The position numbers were made by a program, and so were the translations under genes. A DNA stretch of 55,439 bases from Spartobacteria bacterium (GTDB lineage: Bacteria; Verrucomicrobiota; Verrucomicrobiia; Chthoniobacterales; UBA10450): positions 1-55,439 of the forward strand of contig PLCN01000016.1 of the NCBI GenBank assembly GCA_003134785.1, given 5' to 3'. Shown here piece after piece: positions 18,737 through 26,592 of the stretch. The notes beneath the pieces were generated by a model. The model was not told the DNA's origin and ran no database searches. It was given only the letters and a program-made list of their open reading frames with translations. Numbering within the stretch: the stretch's first letter is position 1; every line of letters starts with the position of its first letter.

Positions 18737-20140
18737 TTATTTCGCCTGTCGCAACTGAACGGAATCGACCTTCAGCCCGCTCGCAACCATGTCAGTGAGA
18801 ATAACCAGATTATCTTTCGGTTCGGTCAACTTCGCGTCCCGCAAATACTTTAACGCCGCCTCGACGGTTTGCTTTGGATCATCCGTGAAATCGATCAAGA
18901 TCGGATGCGTCCCCCAGGAGAGGACGATCTGGCGGTAGACCCGCTCACTCGAAGTAAAGGCAAAGATAGGCGCGTGTTCCGGCCGCATATTGGAGACATA
19001 TCGTGCCATCGTCCCGTGATGGGTGAAGACAACGATCTTCGCGCGGTCCAATGAATTCGCGAGAACCACGGCGGACGCCACCATCTTCTGCCGGTTATCT
19101 TCCAGGATCGCGTCCACACCATATCCGGCGCCGCCGCTGCGTTCGATGCGGCGCGCAACGCGGTCGAAAACTTTGACGCATTCCACCGGATAGCGGCCAA
19201 CGGTGGTTTCGCCGCTCAGCATGATGGCGTCGGCCTGCTCGAAAACGGCATTGGCCACATCCGTGATTTCGGCCCGGGTCGGCACCGGGTTTTCGATCAT
19301 CGATTCGAGCATATGCGTAGCCACGATGACCGGCTTGCCGATCCGCAGACAGCGCTTCACGATTCGCCGCTGGATGATCGGCAGTTCTTCCATCGGGCAC
19401 TCGATCCCGAGATCGCCCCGCGCGATCATGACCGCGTCGGCCGCGTCAATCATATCGTCGATCTGTCGCACTGCGGATTGATCCTCGATCTTCGCGATAA
19501 TCTGGGCCGGGCTGCCGAGTTTTTTCACGACGCCCCGGAGCTCATCGAGATCGCTTTTCTGCCGCGCGAAACTAAGCGCAACGAAATCCATCCCGATTTC
19601 CGCGCCGAGGGCAACATCCTCGAGATCCTTTTTCGTGAGCGGAGGCAGATTCACACGAACACCGGGCAGATTGATGTGGCGGCGCGACCCGAGCGTGCCC
19701 GGCGTAAGCACTTTGCACCGAATCCGGTTACGCTTCTTTTCCAAAACCAGAAGACGCATGACGCCGTTGTCGACCAGAACGATGTCGCCGACCGAGATGT
19801 CGTTGATCAATCCGTCGTAATTTACGTCGACGGAATACTTCTCTTCACTCTTGGCACCGCGGACGGTGAACTCGAGAATGTCACCGGGTTTCAATTGCAA
19901 ATCCGTCTTGAGCTCTCCGGTCCGGATCGCGGGCCCCTGAGTATCGAGCAGGATCGCCACCGGCCGTGGAATTTCGGTGGCGATTTTACGAATGCGCGGA
20001 ACGATCTCGCGCACCCACGCGTGTTCCGCGTGACTCATGTTCAACCGAAAGACGTCGGTGCCTTCGCGCATCATTTGCCGCAGCGTCTCGGTTTTCTCCG
20101 TCGCCGGTCCGAGAGTGCAGATGATTTTCGTCTTGCGCAC
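18737..20140 (-). CDS. pyk: Pyruvate kinase
   Basis: 467 residues. The start MRKTKIICTLGPATEKTETL is typical. The TIM barrel holds VFRLNMSHAEH, the signature AQIIAKIEDQSAV with the catalytic Lys, and MIARGDLGIECPMEELP; the B domain lies about 70-170; the C-terminal allosteric domain has VVFTHHGTMARYVSNMRPEHAPIFAFT (about 355-380). It catalyses the final ATP-forming step of glycolysis, PEP + ADP to pyruvate + ATP. Metal and substrate residues appear intact and length is normal. It is transcribed alone, convergent with the sigma factor gene and divergent from a methyltransferase gene. Confidence 0.96.
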   Translation of the reverse strand: MRKTKIICTLGPATEKTETLRQMMREGTDVFRLNMSHAEHAWVREIVPRIRKIATEIPRPVAILLDTQGPAIRTGELKTDLQLKPGDILEFTVRGAKSEEKYSVDVNYDGLINDISVGDIVLVDNGVMRLLVLEKKRNRIRCKVLTPGTLGSRRHINLPGVRVNLPPLTKKDLEDVALGAEIGMDFVALSFARQKSDLDELRGVVKKLGSPAQIIAKIEDQSAVRQIDDMIDAADAVMIARGDLGIECPMEELPIIQRRIVKRCLRIGKPVIVATHMLESMIENPVPTRAEITDVANAVFEQADAIMLSGETTVGRYPVECVKVFDRVARRIERSGGAGYGVDAILEDNRQKMVASAVVLANSLDRAKIVVFTHHGTMARYVSNMRPEHAPIFAFTSSERVYRQIVLSWGTHPILIDFTDDPKQTVEAALKYLRDAKLTEPKDNLVILTDMVASGLKVDSVQLRQAK

Positions 20141-20244
20141 GCTCGCCAGAATTAAGTCTGCCTCGCCAAAAGCAAGGATGCTTTTCGACGGCGAGCCGCG
20201 ACAAGAGTTGCGAAAAACCGGCGCGCGCGTTTCACTGCGAGCTG

Positions 20245-20778
20245 ATGCACCAAAGTTCGTTCGATAAAATGACGGCGTTCCGGCGCAACCATCTCGAAGC
20301 GCGGCGGGAGGAACCGCTCTTGATCGTTGATCTGGGGAGCCAGGACATAAACGGTTCCTACCGCCCGCTCTTTGCTCTGCCGCCGTGGCAATATCTCGGA
20401 GTCGATCTCGCCCCGGGCAATAATGTCGATCTCGTGCTAGCCGATCCTTACGACTGGCTGGAGCTGTCCCCGGCCAGCGCGGACGTAATCATCGCTGGCC
20501 AGACCTTCGAGCACACGGAATTTTTCTGGGTAACGATGCGCCAGATCGCACGGACCCTGAAACCGAATGGCATTTGCTGCCTCATCGTCCCATCAAGCGG
20601 ACCGGAGCATCGCTTTCCCGTCGATTGCTGGCGCATGTATCCCGACGGCTTGCGCGCGCTCGCCCGTTACGCGGGTCTCGACGTGGTCGAAGCCAGCACG
20701 CAATGGGAAGACCTGCCGGAGTACGACAACGAAAGCAACAAATGGCACGACTCGGTTCTCATCGCGCGGAAAACGTAA
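20245..20778 (+). CDS. Class I SAM-dependent methyltransferase (Methyltransf_11-like)
   Basis: 177 residues. SAM-binding motif I is IVDLGSQDINGSYRPL (about 27-42), the acidic loop is LGVDLAPGNNVDLVL, motif II/III are ASADVIIAGQTFEHTEFFW and IARTLKPNGICCLIVPSSG. This is the standard small methyltransferase fold found in polysaccharide and glycan gene clusters. C-terminus ends NKWHDSVLIARKT. It opens the accessory glycan region of the window. Methyl acceptor unknown. Start ATG 20245 precedes MTAFRRN at 20269, which is also possible. Confidence 0.85.
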   Translation: MHQSSFDKMTAFRRNHLEARREEPLLIVDLGSQDINGSYRPLFALPPWQYLGVDLAPGNNVDLVLADPYDWLELSPASADVIIAGQTFEHTEFFWVTMRQIARTLKPNGICCLIVPSSGPEHRFPVDCWRMYPDGLRALARYAGLDVVEASTQWEDLPEYDNESNKWHDSVLIARKT

Positions 20779-20875
20779 CGGCCTCCCCAATCGCGCCTGA
20801 GCCTTCGCCGCTACCTGCGGCACTGCCGGCGCCGGTCGCTCCGGCAATTGCGAGACACCCGATCTGACACAGCCC

Positions 20876-21703
20876 TCAAACTTTTCTAAGGATAACTATG
20901 TCCTGAAACTTCGTTTCTACGTATTCCAGCACTTCGAAGTATCTAGCCCAGTTTGTCGTGATGTAATCAAGGGTATGATACGCTTCCTGATAGTATTCAG
21001 GATGAGAAAACTCCGACAACCAATCCGAATAATACGGGACAAACGCCGCGAAGCCCTTTTCGGCAAACTCGTTTGCGAGCGAAGCAGGCATATTCGTCGC
21101 TCTGAGCTTTTCGCCCATCACTGACAAAGCAACAATTGCATTTGGACGCGCGATTCTCTTGAGCTCTCGCAGCCAGAGCATTTGTGTGTTCTCATCGAGA
21201 TGAGTCATCACTGAAATACCGTAGATGACGTCGAAACTACAGTTCGGATAATGCGTCGGCGGATAAGGATCGATCGCCGTGAAGCTCGGACCAGGAAGGT
21301 ATTGCTTATCCCATGCAATCGCCGCCGTATCGATGTCACATCCATGGAGCCTTTCGGGAGAAATAAACTTCATGAGTTGGGCGAGAACTCTTCCGCATCC
21401 GCAGCCCCAATCCAGAATATTGCCGGACTCGAAAATCGGTTTGTATTTTCCGACACATGTCATGACCAGGGTGGCAATTTGCACTGCCGTGTGGATGTAG
21501 TCCTTGCTCCCCCCAATCCTCTCTTGAAGATGCACGGGCGGCTGCGGTGCATTGTTAAGTTCGTCCTGGTGAGCGAAAAAATACGTCCGGAAAGGACCCA
21601 ATCGCAAGTCATTCGGTGCGTATGGTGTAATCCCCACGACAGTATTGGAATCGACTTCGACTCCCCCTGGGACTGGCGCTGTGACCTTCTGGAGCAGCCT
21701 CAA
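20876..21703 (-). CDS. Class I SAM-dependent methyltransferase, 5' end abuts IS remnant
   Basis: 275 residues in the longest frame, but the first codon is TTG at 21703 and lies inside IS3-type transposase debris. The methyltransferase core is intact: ILDWGCGCGRVLAQLM (motif I, about 102-117), HGCDIDTAAIAWDKQ, SFDVIYGISVMTHLDENTQ and LKRIARPNAIVALSVMG. An in-frame GTG in NTVVGITPY is another possible start. The natural N-terminus may have been replaced by the insertion. Neighbours suggest a role in glycan modification. Core family call is firm; the N-terminus and whether the gene is expressed are uncertain. Confidence 0.8.
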   Translation of the reverse strand: MRLLQKVTAPVPGGVEVDSNTVVGITPYAPNDLRLGPFRTYFFAHQDELNNAPQPPVHLQERIGGSKDYIHTAVQIATLVMTCVGKYKPIFESGNILDWGCGCGRVLAQLMKFISPERLHGCDIDTAAIAWDKQYLPGPSFTAIDPYPPTHYPNCSFDVIYGISVMTHLDENTQMLWLRELKRIARPNAIVALSVMGEKLRATNMPASLANEFAEKGFAAFVPYYSDWLSEFSHPEYYQEAYHTLDYITTNWARYFEVLEYVETKFQDIVILRKV

Positions 21704-21898
21704 ACGAACTCGTCTATCATCACCGCTTCTCCACCCGAGCCGAAGCTCGCACCGCGATCTTCGACTACATCGAGACCTTCTATAACCGCACCAGACTGCA
21801 TTCCAGTCTTGCCTATCTCACCCCAATCCACTTTGAATCCCAACTGAACTAAATTACCCCTCACTCACTGTCCGACAAATCGATGCAATCCCACAATG
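21684..21898 (+). mobile_element. Remnant of an IS3-type element (transposase OrfB C-terminus and right end)
   Basis: Reading TCA AAC GAA from 21700 gives NELVYHHRFSTRAEARTAIF...ETFYNRTRLHSSLAYLTP and a stop at 21850-21852. This is the C-terminus of IS3-family rve integrases, including the last catalytic Glu region and the YNRxRxHSSLxYxTP signature. Just upstream, a second frame reads TFWSSLK, so the two parts are out of register by a small deletion around 21703. Sequence after the stop (tgtccgacaaatcgatgcaatccca, about 21872-21898) looks like an IS3 inverted end. The 5' part of the element is missing, so it is dead. Confidence 0.85.
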
Positions 21899-22037
21899 AC
21901 CCCATCTCGTTCGGACTCCCAATGCATAACGGCCGTTACCGCTGATGGTTTTCGTTGAGGTAATCGCGGGGCTTCCCGGCAGCAGCGCCCTGGTCAGAAC
22001 ACAGGGATACCTCCGAACTGCGAACGATAGGGAGATT

Positions 22038-23651
22038 TTACGGATTGTACACATTGTCGGAGGGCTGGCAGCCGTCGAACTCGACCGCGTTTAATTGATT
22101 TGTGCCAAAAACATTGCGGATGTAACGAGCGGAAAAATTTTCGCTGCCAGCCGGAATCTGAATGTAATTGTTAAAGGAATTTCTGACATAGACACCAAAG
22201 CCGGCATTTGGCAAAGGCACTCCATTGGTCGTGCTTGGCGCGTCGAGTAATTGCACACCGGGTCGACCTGGAGACACATTGTAAGGCACGGGGGAAGAAC
22301 TGGCACTAAGCCCAATCCAATTGCCAAAAAGCCCGTTCGACAGCTTCACAGTTTGTCCGTTCCTCGTCGCTGTCGTTTGGCCGACTTCGGCCAACACAAT
22401 GCCATGATTAGAATGTCCACCGGTCACGTTACGATTGATGATCGTTTCGCTTCCGCACTCGCTGGTTATTCCGCTTACCTGATTCCCAATAACTTTTAGC
22501 CCAGTAACATCCGTGCCCACTAGGTTAGACTCGACGTAGATGCGCGTGCAGGGAGCCGGAAATTCCTTGGTTCCGATCGCGATGCCGCCGAGCTTGTTCC
22601 CGGAGATGATATTGCCGCCGGAGGGTCCGCCGATGTCGTTGTAATCGCCTCCGTTGGCGATCAACACACCTAACTCACCGTTTCCCAAGGCGTCGGTGCC
22701 GGCGCGGTTCACCCCAATCATATTGGCGACTATGATATTGCCGTAGTTAGAGGGATGAAGAAGTTCTACGCCCGAGGACGCCATACCCGACAGGACGTTA
22801 CCGGGGCCGATAAAGTTCTCGCTTGCACCTGCGCCAAGAAAAATGCCGTCCGAATCGTTGCCGATGACCAGACTGCCGGTCGGGTCGGTGCCGATATTGT
22901 TGTTCTCAAACGCGTTGGTGAAGTATTTGGTACCGGACCAACCGCCTTCAATTGCTTCCCCGACTACGATTCCGTTGCTTACTCCAGCGACCGTATTTCC
23001 CCGAATAGTATTAAAGCTAGACTGAATACCGATTCCACGGCTACCTGGATGAGCGATTGTATTATGAATGTAGCCATTTGCGCTCTGCTGAAATCCCATC
23101 CAATTGTTCTGAATAAAATTGCCCTGTGACTCTTTGAAGATGGAAATCGCATTTGAGCTATAGTTATAGATCTGGAAACCGGCGATCGTCGTGCCTGCTG
23201 TCGCCGCACTGACTCCATGGACACCGGGGTTCCCTCCGCTAGTAGCAACCGATCCGTCGCTGTAGGGCGGGATGTTCGCTACGTCGCCAACTAGGGCGAA
23301 TGCGCTGTCGAAGCCATTAGCATTAACCTTGATCAGCGGCTGCCCCGCATAACCAGGCTGCGAAGTGGCGTCAAGAATCATGAGCCGCGCAATATAAAGC
23401 TGTTCGCTCAGGACAATCTCCGATTGTGGCGAGAGGTTTGGGATATCGAAGCGTATATAATTGACGTCAGCCCCATAATAATTCGCCTGAAAAACCGCCC
23501 AATTTAGCGTTCCGGGGGTCGTGCGGGAGGAGGCGGAGGAGGTGACGATAAAGGTTGCTGTTGTTTTGTAAGGATTGGCTGAAGCAATCGCAGCAATAAA
23601 GAAAGGAAGCAGAAACGTCCGCCAAGGATTTAGAACCACCATAATTTCCAT
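22038..23651 (-). CDS. Secreted right-handed parallel beta-helix protein
   Basis: 537 residues. Signal peptide about 1-25 (PWRTFLLPFFIAAIASAN). The body is a run of short Asn- and Gly-rich coils of the NosD/pectate-lyase-like type: NTIRGNTVAGVSNGI, NNIGTDPTGSLVIGNDSDGI, NFIGPGNVLSGM, NDIGGPSGGNIISGNKLGGI, VGTDVTGLKVIGNQVSGI. Repeats are at protein level, not exact DNA repeats. Such proteins are often cell-surface polysaccharide binding or degrading, but I see no clear catalytic residues. Start may be ATG 23651 or the in-frame ATG 23642, which has GGAA seven bases upstream. It sits between a methyltransferase gene and a broken glycosyltransferase gene. Confidence 0.82.
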   Translation of the reverse strand: MEIMVVLNPWRTFLLPFFIAAIASANPYKTTATFIVTSSASSRTTPGTLNWAVFQANYYGADVNYIRFDIPNLSPQSEIVLSEQLYIARLMILDATSQPGYAGQPLIKVNANGFDSAFALVGDVANIPPYSDGSVATSGGNPGVHGVSAATAGTTIAGFQIYNYSSNAISIFKESQGNFIQNNWMGFQQSANGYIHNTIAHPGSRGIGIQSSFNTIRGNTVAGVSNGIVVGEAIEGGWSGTKYFTNAFENNNIGTDPTGSLVIGNDSDGIFLGAGASENFIGPGNVLSGMASSGVELLHPSNYGNIIVANMIGVNRAGTDALGNGELGVLIANGGDYNDIGGPSGGNIISGNKLGGIAIGTKEFPAPCTRIYVESNLVGTDVTGLKVIGNQVSGITSECGSETIINRNVTGGHSNHGIVLAEVGQTTATRNGQTVKLSNGLFGNWIGLSASSSPVPYNVSPGRPGVQLLDAPSTTNGVPLPNAGFGVYVRNSFNNYIQIPAGSENFSARYIRNVFGTNQLNAVEFDGCQPSDNVYNP

Positions 23652-24350
23652 ACAGCACGAACCGAGCCAAGTATCTCGAGACCGTGGGCCGGGGGCTGTT
23701 GCTCGACCTCGTCCGTCCGATTGCGCTTCGCTCCCTTATCGCTTCGACTGCGGGATTGTTGAGGATGGGAATCAGAATAATGCCAACGCTCCGGGCTAGT
23801 GCCGCCATCGCCAAAAACGCGCTGGCCGTTGCGAGCCACCCTACCTTCAACCTCGGTACCAGCCCCCAGACGGCAGCGGCCAATCCCGCAGTGGCCAGAA
23901 AGATCAGAAAGCAATCGGTCATCACGATGTGCTCGAGGTAAAGGAGATCCCCTGAGAGAAATATTACTCCGGCAGGTAGGCAGGCAACCCAGGACCTTAC
24001 CTCCAAACGGCGCACGACCATAAAGATCATCAAACCGACGCTCAGTCCCATGACGTGTTGCACAGCGATGGTAAACCAAAGTTGATGAGAAATTGCGTGG
24101 AGGAGTCGCAGCAACATCGGATATCCCGCAGGCATCCAAAAGTCGCCGAACATCGGCATCGAATGCGCGCATATCGGGGGGAATCGTACGACATCATGAC
24201 TGCTGGAAAATAGGCAATCATGAGAATCACCTGCAGAAAAACCCCGGCGGCAAAAAGCAGTAACAATGGCGGGTAGTTGAAGTTCCGACGTGCCCATCGC
24301 GCCATGGAAGAAATAATTCCGGCGGGGGCGTGATTGATTGTCTCGTTCAT
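23640..24350 (-). pseudogene. Broken membrane glycosyltransferase (GT39/ArnT-like), frameshifted and truncated
   Basis: From ATG 24350 the frame encodes one membrane helix and MMSYDSPRYARI (to about 24161), typical of the first loop (Asp, Tyr) of polyprenyl-phosphate-dependent glycosyltransferases. Homology then continues in the -1 frame with MPMFGDFWMPAGYPMLLRLL, several helices and LSGDLLYLEHIVMTDCFLIF, the next conserved part of the family. A one-base loss near 24155-24165 explains this. The second frame runs out of family-like sequence at about 23750 and then overlaps the start of the beta-helix gene, so most of the protein (normally 450-600 residues) is gone. Confidence 0.8.
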
Positions 24351-24491
24351 CGAATCAGATGGGATTTGGTCGGCGCGATGAAGGAATGGCTGCCGAACAC
24401 GCTTGACGCAGTCCGGGATTCTATCCGCGTTAGAGAGACCACGCTACTGCCGCGCGCTTGCTTCCGCATTTGCTTCTCTTACGCTCCCCAA

Positions 24492-25322
24492 ATGTCCCCA
24501 CCGAAGATAAGCGCGCGCGTAAAAGACATTCTGGTTTGTCCCGAGTGTCGTGGTTCGCTTGGCGAGAAAGGCGATACGCTTGGTTGTCAAGGCTGTGCCC
24601 GCTCTTTCGCGATCAGCAATGCCGTTCCCGTTTTTCTGTCCCAACCACTCCAATTGGTCGCTCCGGACCACAGCAGCAATCCGATCGGACCTGAATACGA
24701 AGCCGTCTTGCGCGCCGGCAATGATTTCGTCTTGAATATTGGCGCGGGCGGGACCGCGCAGCGGTATCCGAATTGCATCGAGTTCGAGCACAAGATTTTC
24801 CGGCACACTGATGTCGTGGGCGACGCGCACCACCTTCCATTTCGCGAGGGGACGTTCGACCGTGTTTTTGCCTTCAATGTTTTCGAGCACCTGGCCGATC
24901 CCATGACCGCCGCGCAGGAAATTCACCGCGTCTTGAAGCCGGGCGGCGCGGTCGTCATTCACACCGCTTTTCTGCAGGCTCTACACGAGGAACCTCATCA
25001 CTTTTATAACGCGACTGAGTATGGCGTCCGCCGATGGTTCGCTCCTTTTGAAATCGAAGACTGCCGGGTCAGCGGCAATTTCGGTCCGGGCGTGATGCTG
25101 GCCTTCCTGATGTCAAACGTGCTGGAGACGGCGCGCTTGAGTGAAATGCCGTCGAAGCAGCGGGATCTCCTCAAGGCATCGAAGATCGGCGATTGGGCGG
25201 AGTTTTGGGGCAAGTGGGGCGAAACGCCTCCCGGCTTTGACGCTTTGCAATCGCTTCCCCAACCGATGCAAAAGCGAATCGCAGCCGGATTCGAGCTTAT
25301 CGCAAAAAAGTCCGGCGCGTAG
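24492..25322 (+). CDS. SAM-dependent methyltransferase with N-terminal Trm112-like zinc ribbon
   Basis: 276 residues from ATG 24492 (MSPPKISARVKDILVCPECR). I chose this start because the zinc ribbon begins at once; the frame is open further upstream without conserved sequence. Ribbon: CPEC and CQGC (about residues 15-37). Methyltransferase core: VLNIGAGGTAQRYPN (motif I), VGDAHHLPFREGTFDRVFAFNVFEHLADP (motifs II/III), ILHRVLKPGG-type sequence EIHRVLKPGGAVVIHTAF. The ribbon-plus-Methyltransf_11 order is common in glycan and lipid clusters. First of three same-strand genes ending with a GT fusion; 55 bp to the next. Acceptor unknown. Confidence 0.88.
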   Translation: MSPPKISARVKDILVCPECRGSLGEKGDTLGCQGCARSFAISNAVPVFLSQPLQLVAPDHSSNPIGPEYEAVLRAGNDFVLNIGAGGTAQRYPNCIEFEHKIFRHTDVVGDAHHLPFREGTFDRVFAFNVFEHLADPMTAAQEIHRVLKPGGAVVIHTAFLQALHEEPHHFYNATEYGVRRWFAPFEIEDCRVSGNFGPGVMLAFLMSNVLETARLSEMPSKQRDLLKASKIGDWAEFWGKWGETPPGFDALQSLPQPMQKRIAAGFELIAKKSGA

Positions 25323-25377
25323 AAGGCGACCATGGCGAAGCTTTGCCGCGGGCCGGGAAGCGGATAAGACTGGGTCT

Positions 25378-26586
25378 ATGCAGTCCGTCGGCGAATCGAA
25401 ACCATCTCCGCCCCCGCGAAACGCGCAGTTCTCGAAGAAATTTCATTTCTGGCTGGACGAACCGACGGATTGGAGCCAAAGCGTGCGCCACCTTCGGCTC
25501 TCGGGCTGGTGCGTGGCAAAGAGCGGCCCGCCGCTTACCGGAATTCGCGCGCGCCTGCGCGGCCGCACCTTTGAGGGGCAATTCGATCGAGAGCGGCTCG
25601 AGGTCGCGGCCTATACCGGAGTGCCGGATGCCCCGCGCTGGTGTGGATTTACCATTGACGTCGAGGTGCCGTTTGGAAAGGGCCGGCTCGAATTACAAGT
25701 AGCCTCTCCACACGGCCCCTGGCAAAAAATATTCGCCGCCGACGTGCGCGGGCCGCTCTTCCTGGAAGCGGAGGAACATAAGCGTTACCTGGAGAGGGTT
25801 CTCGCGGAGGCGCCGGGCCGCTATCATTTTTGGTTCGACCGTCCTGCCCATTGGGAGGAACCAACCTCCATCCTTTACATTATCGGGTGGTGCGTCGACC
25901 GGCGCGGCGAATGGATCCATGGAATTCGCGCACGCATCGGGTCGCAAAAATTCGAGGGCAAATTTGGTATCCCGCGGACGGATATTCCGGAAATGCATCC
26001 GGAGTTGCCGGCTGCCGCCCGCAGCGGTTTCGCCCTGGCCATTCCGCTCCCAAGAGGGAGCTCGAAAATTTTTCTCGAATTGAAAAGCGCGGACCGAAAA
26101 TGGCATCCTTTCTTCAGCCACCCCGTCGTAGGCGAGAAAGAGACGGACCACGGCGAATCCATTCCCGCGGGAGAAGAAGATCATTTTCTGTCCACGTCGC
26201 GTCCCGCACCGTTTGCGTTTTGGTGCGACCAACCTTTGGATTGGGAAAAGCCGGCCCACCATCTCCACATCTCGGGGTGGTGCGTGACCACGTACGGCGA
26301 GCCCATTATGGAATTACGTGCGCGCCTTGGGCGGCATATTTTCCCCGTAAGATACGGCATCCCGCGCCCAGAAATCGCTTTGGCGTTCGAAGGTCAACTG
26401 AGTGCCTTGCGGAGCGGATTTTCTGCGGAGGTGACGGTGCCGCGGTGCGGCGGCAAGTTTGTTCTGGAAGGCCGGAGTCGAAATGGTGTCTGGAAACAAA
26501 TTTTCTCGAGGCGCCTCGGAAACCGGATCTTTGCCCGGAAACGCGCTGGGACTTTGGCGCCGATCAGCCACTGCCATGAATTGTAG
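25378..26586 (+). CDS. Protein made of three copies of an unrecognised ~125-residue domain
   Basis: 402 residues from ATG 25378; no signal peptide and no catalytic motif I can name. Three repeats begin at about residues 22, 149 and 279. Each opens with an aromatic F/Y-x-F-W-x-D-x-P-x-x-W segment (FHFWLDEPTDW, YHFWFDRPAHW, FAFWCDQPLDW), and in each the motif GWCV starts exactly 21 residues later (43, 170, 300). Next come IRARxG and a central R-x-x-I/V segment, then SGF/CGF, and a closing W-K/H-x-F/I. The pattern suggests a beta-sandwich binding module. A fourth copy opens the next gene, 6 bp downstream, whose other domains are glycosyltransferases, so a glycan-binding or enzyme-docking role is inferred. 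No family name is offered. Confidence 0.85.
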   Translation: MQSVGESKPSPPPRNAQFSKKFHFWLDEPTDWSQSVRHLRLSGWCVAKSGPPLTGIRARLRGRTFEGQFDRERLEVAAYTGVPDAPRWCGFTIDVEVPFGKGRLELQVASPHGPWQKIFAADVRGPLFLEAEEHKRYLERVLAEAPGRYHFWFDRPAHWEEPTSILYIIGWCVDRRGEWIHGIRARIGSQKFEGKFGIPRTDIPEMHPELPAAARSGFALAIPLPRGSSKIFLELKSADRKWHPFFSHPVVGEKETDHGESIPAGEEDHFLSTSRPAPFAFWCDQPLDWEKPAHHLHISGWCVTTYGEPIMELRARLGRHIFPVRYGIPRPEIALAFEGQLSALRSGFSAEVTVPRCGGKFVLEGRSRNGVWKQIFSRRLGNRIFARKRAGTLAPISHCHEL

Positions 26587-26592
26587 CCAGCC

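Noticed and set aside
20779-20875. A small gene in the Pro/Ala-rich stretch after the first methyltransferase
   Set aside because: The frame is short, low complexity and lacks a start with a ribosome site; it looks like non-coding G+C-rich sequence.
23467-23640. C-terminal part of the frame 24297-23467 as a continuation of the membrane glycosyltransferase
   Set aside because: Below about 23640 it overlaps the signal peptide and N-terminus of the beta-helix gene in another frame and is Ser/Leu-rich without family similarity.
22038-23651. Possible DNA repeat array or CRISPR-like structure in this region
   Set aside because: The periodicity is in the protein (beta-helix coils); the DNA units are not identical and have no regular spacers.
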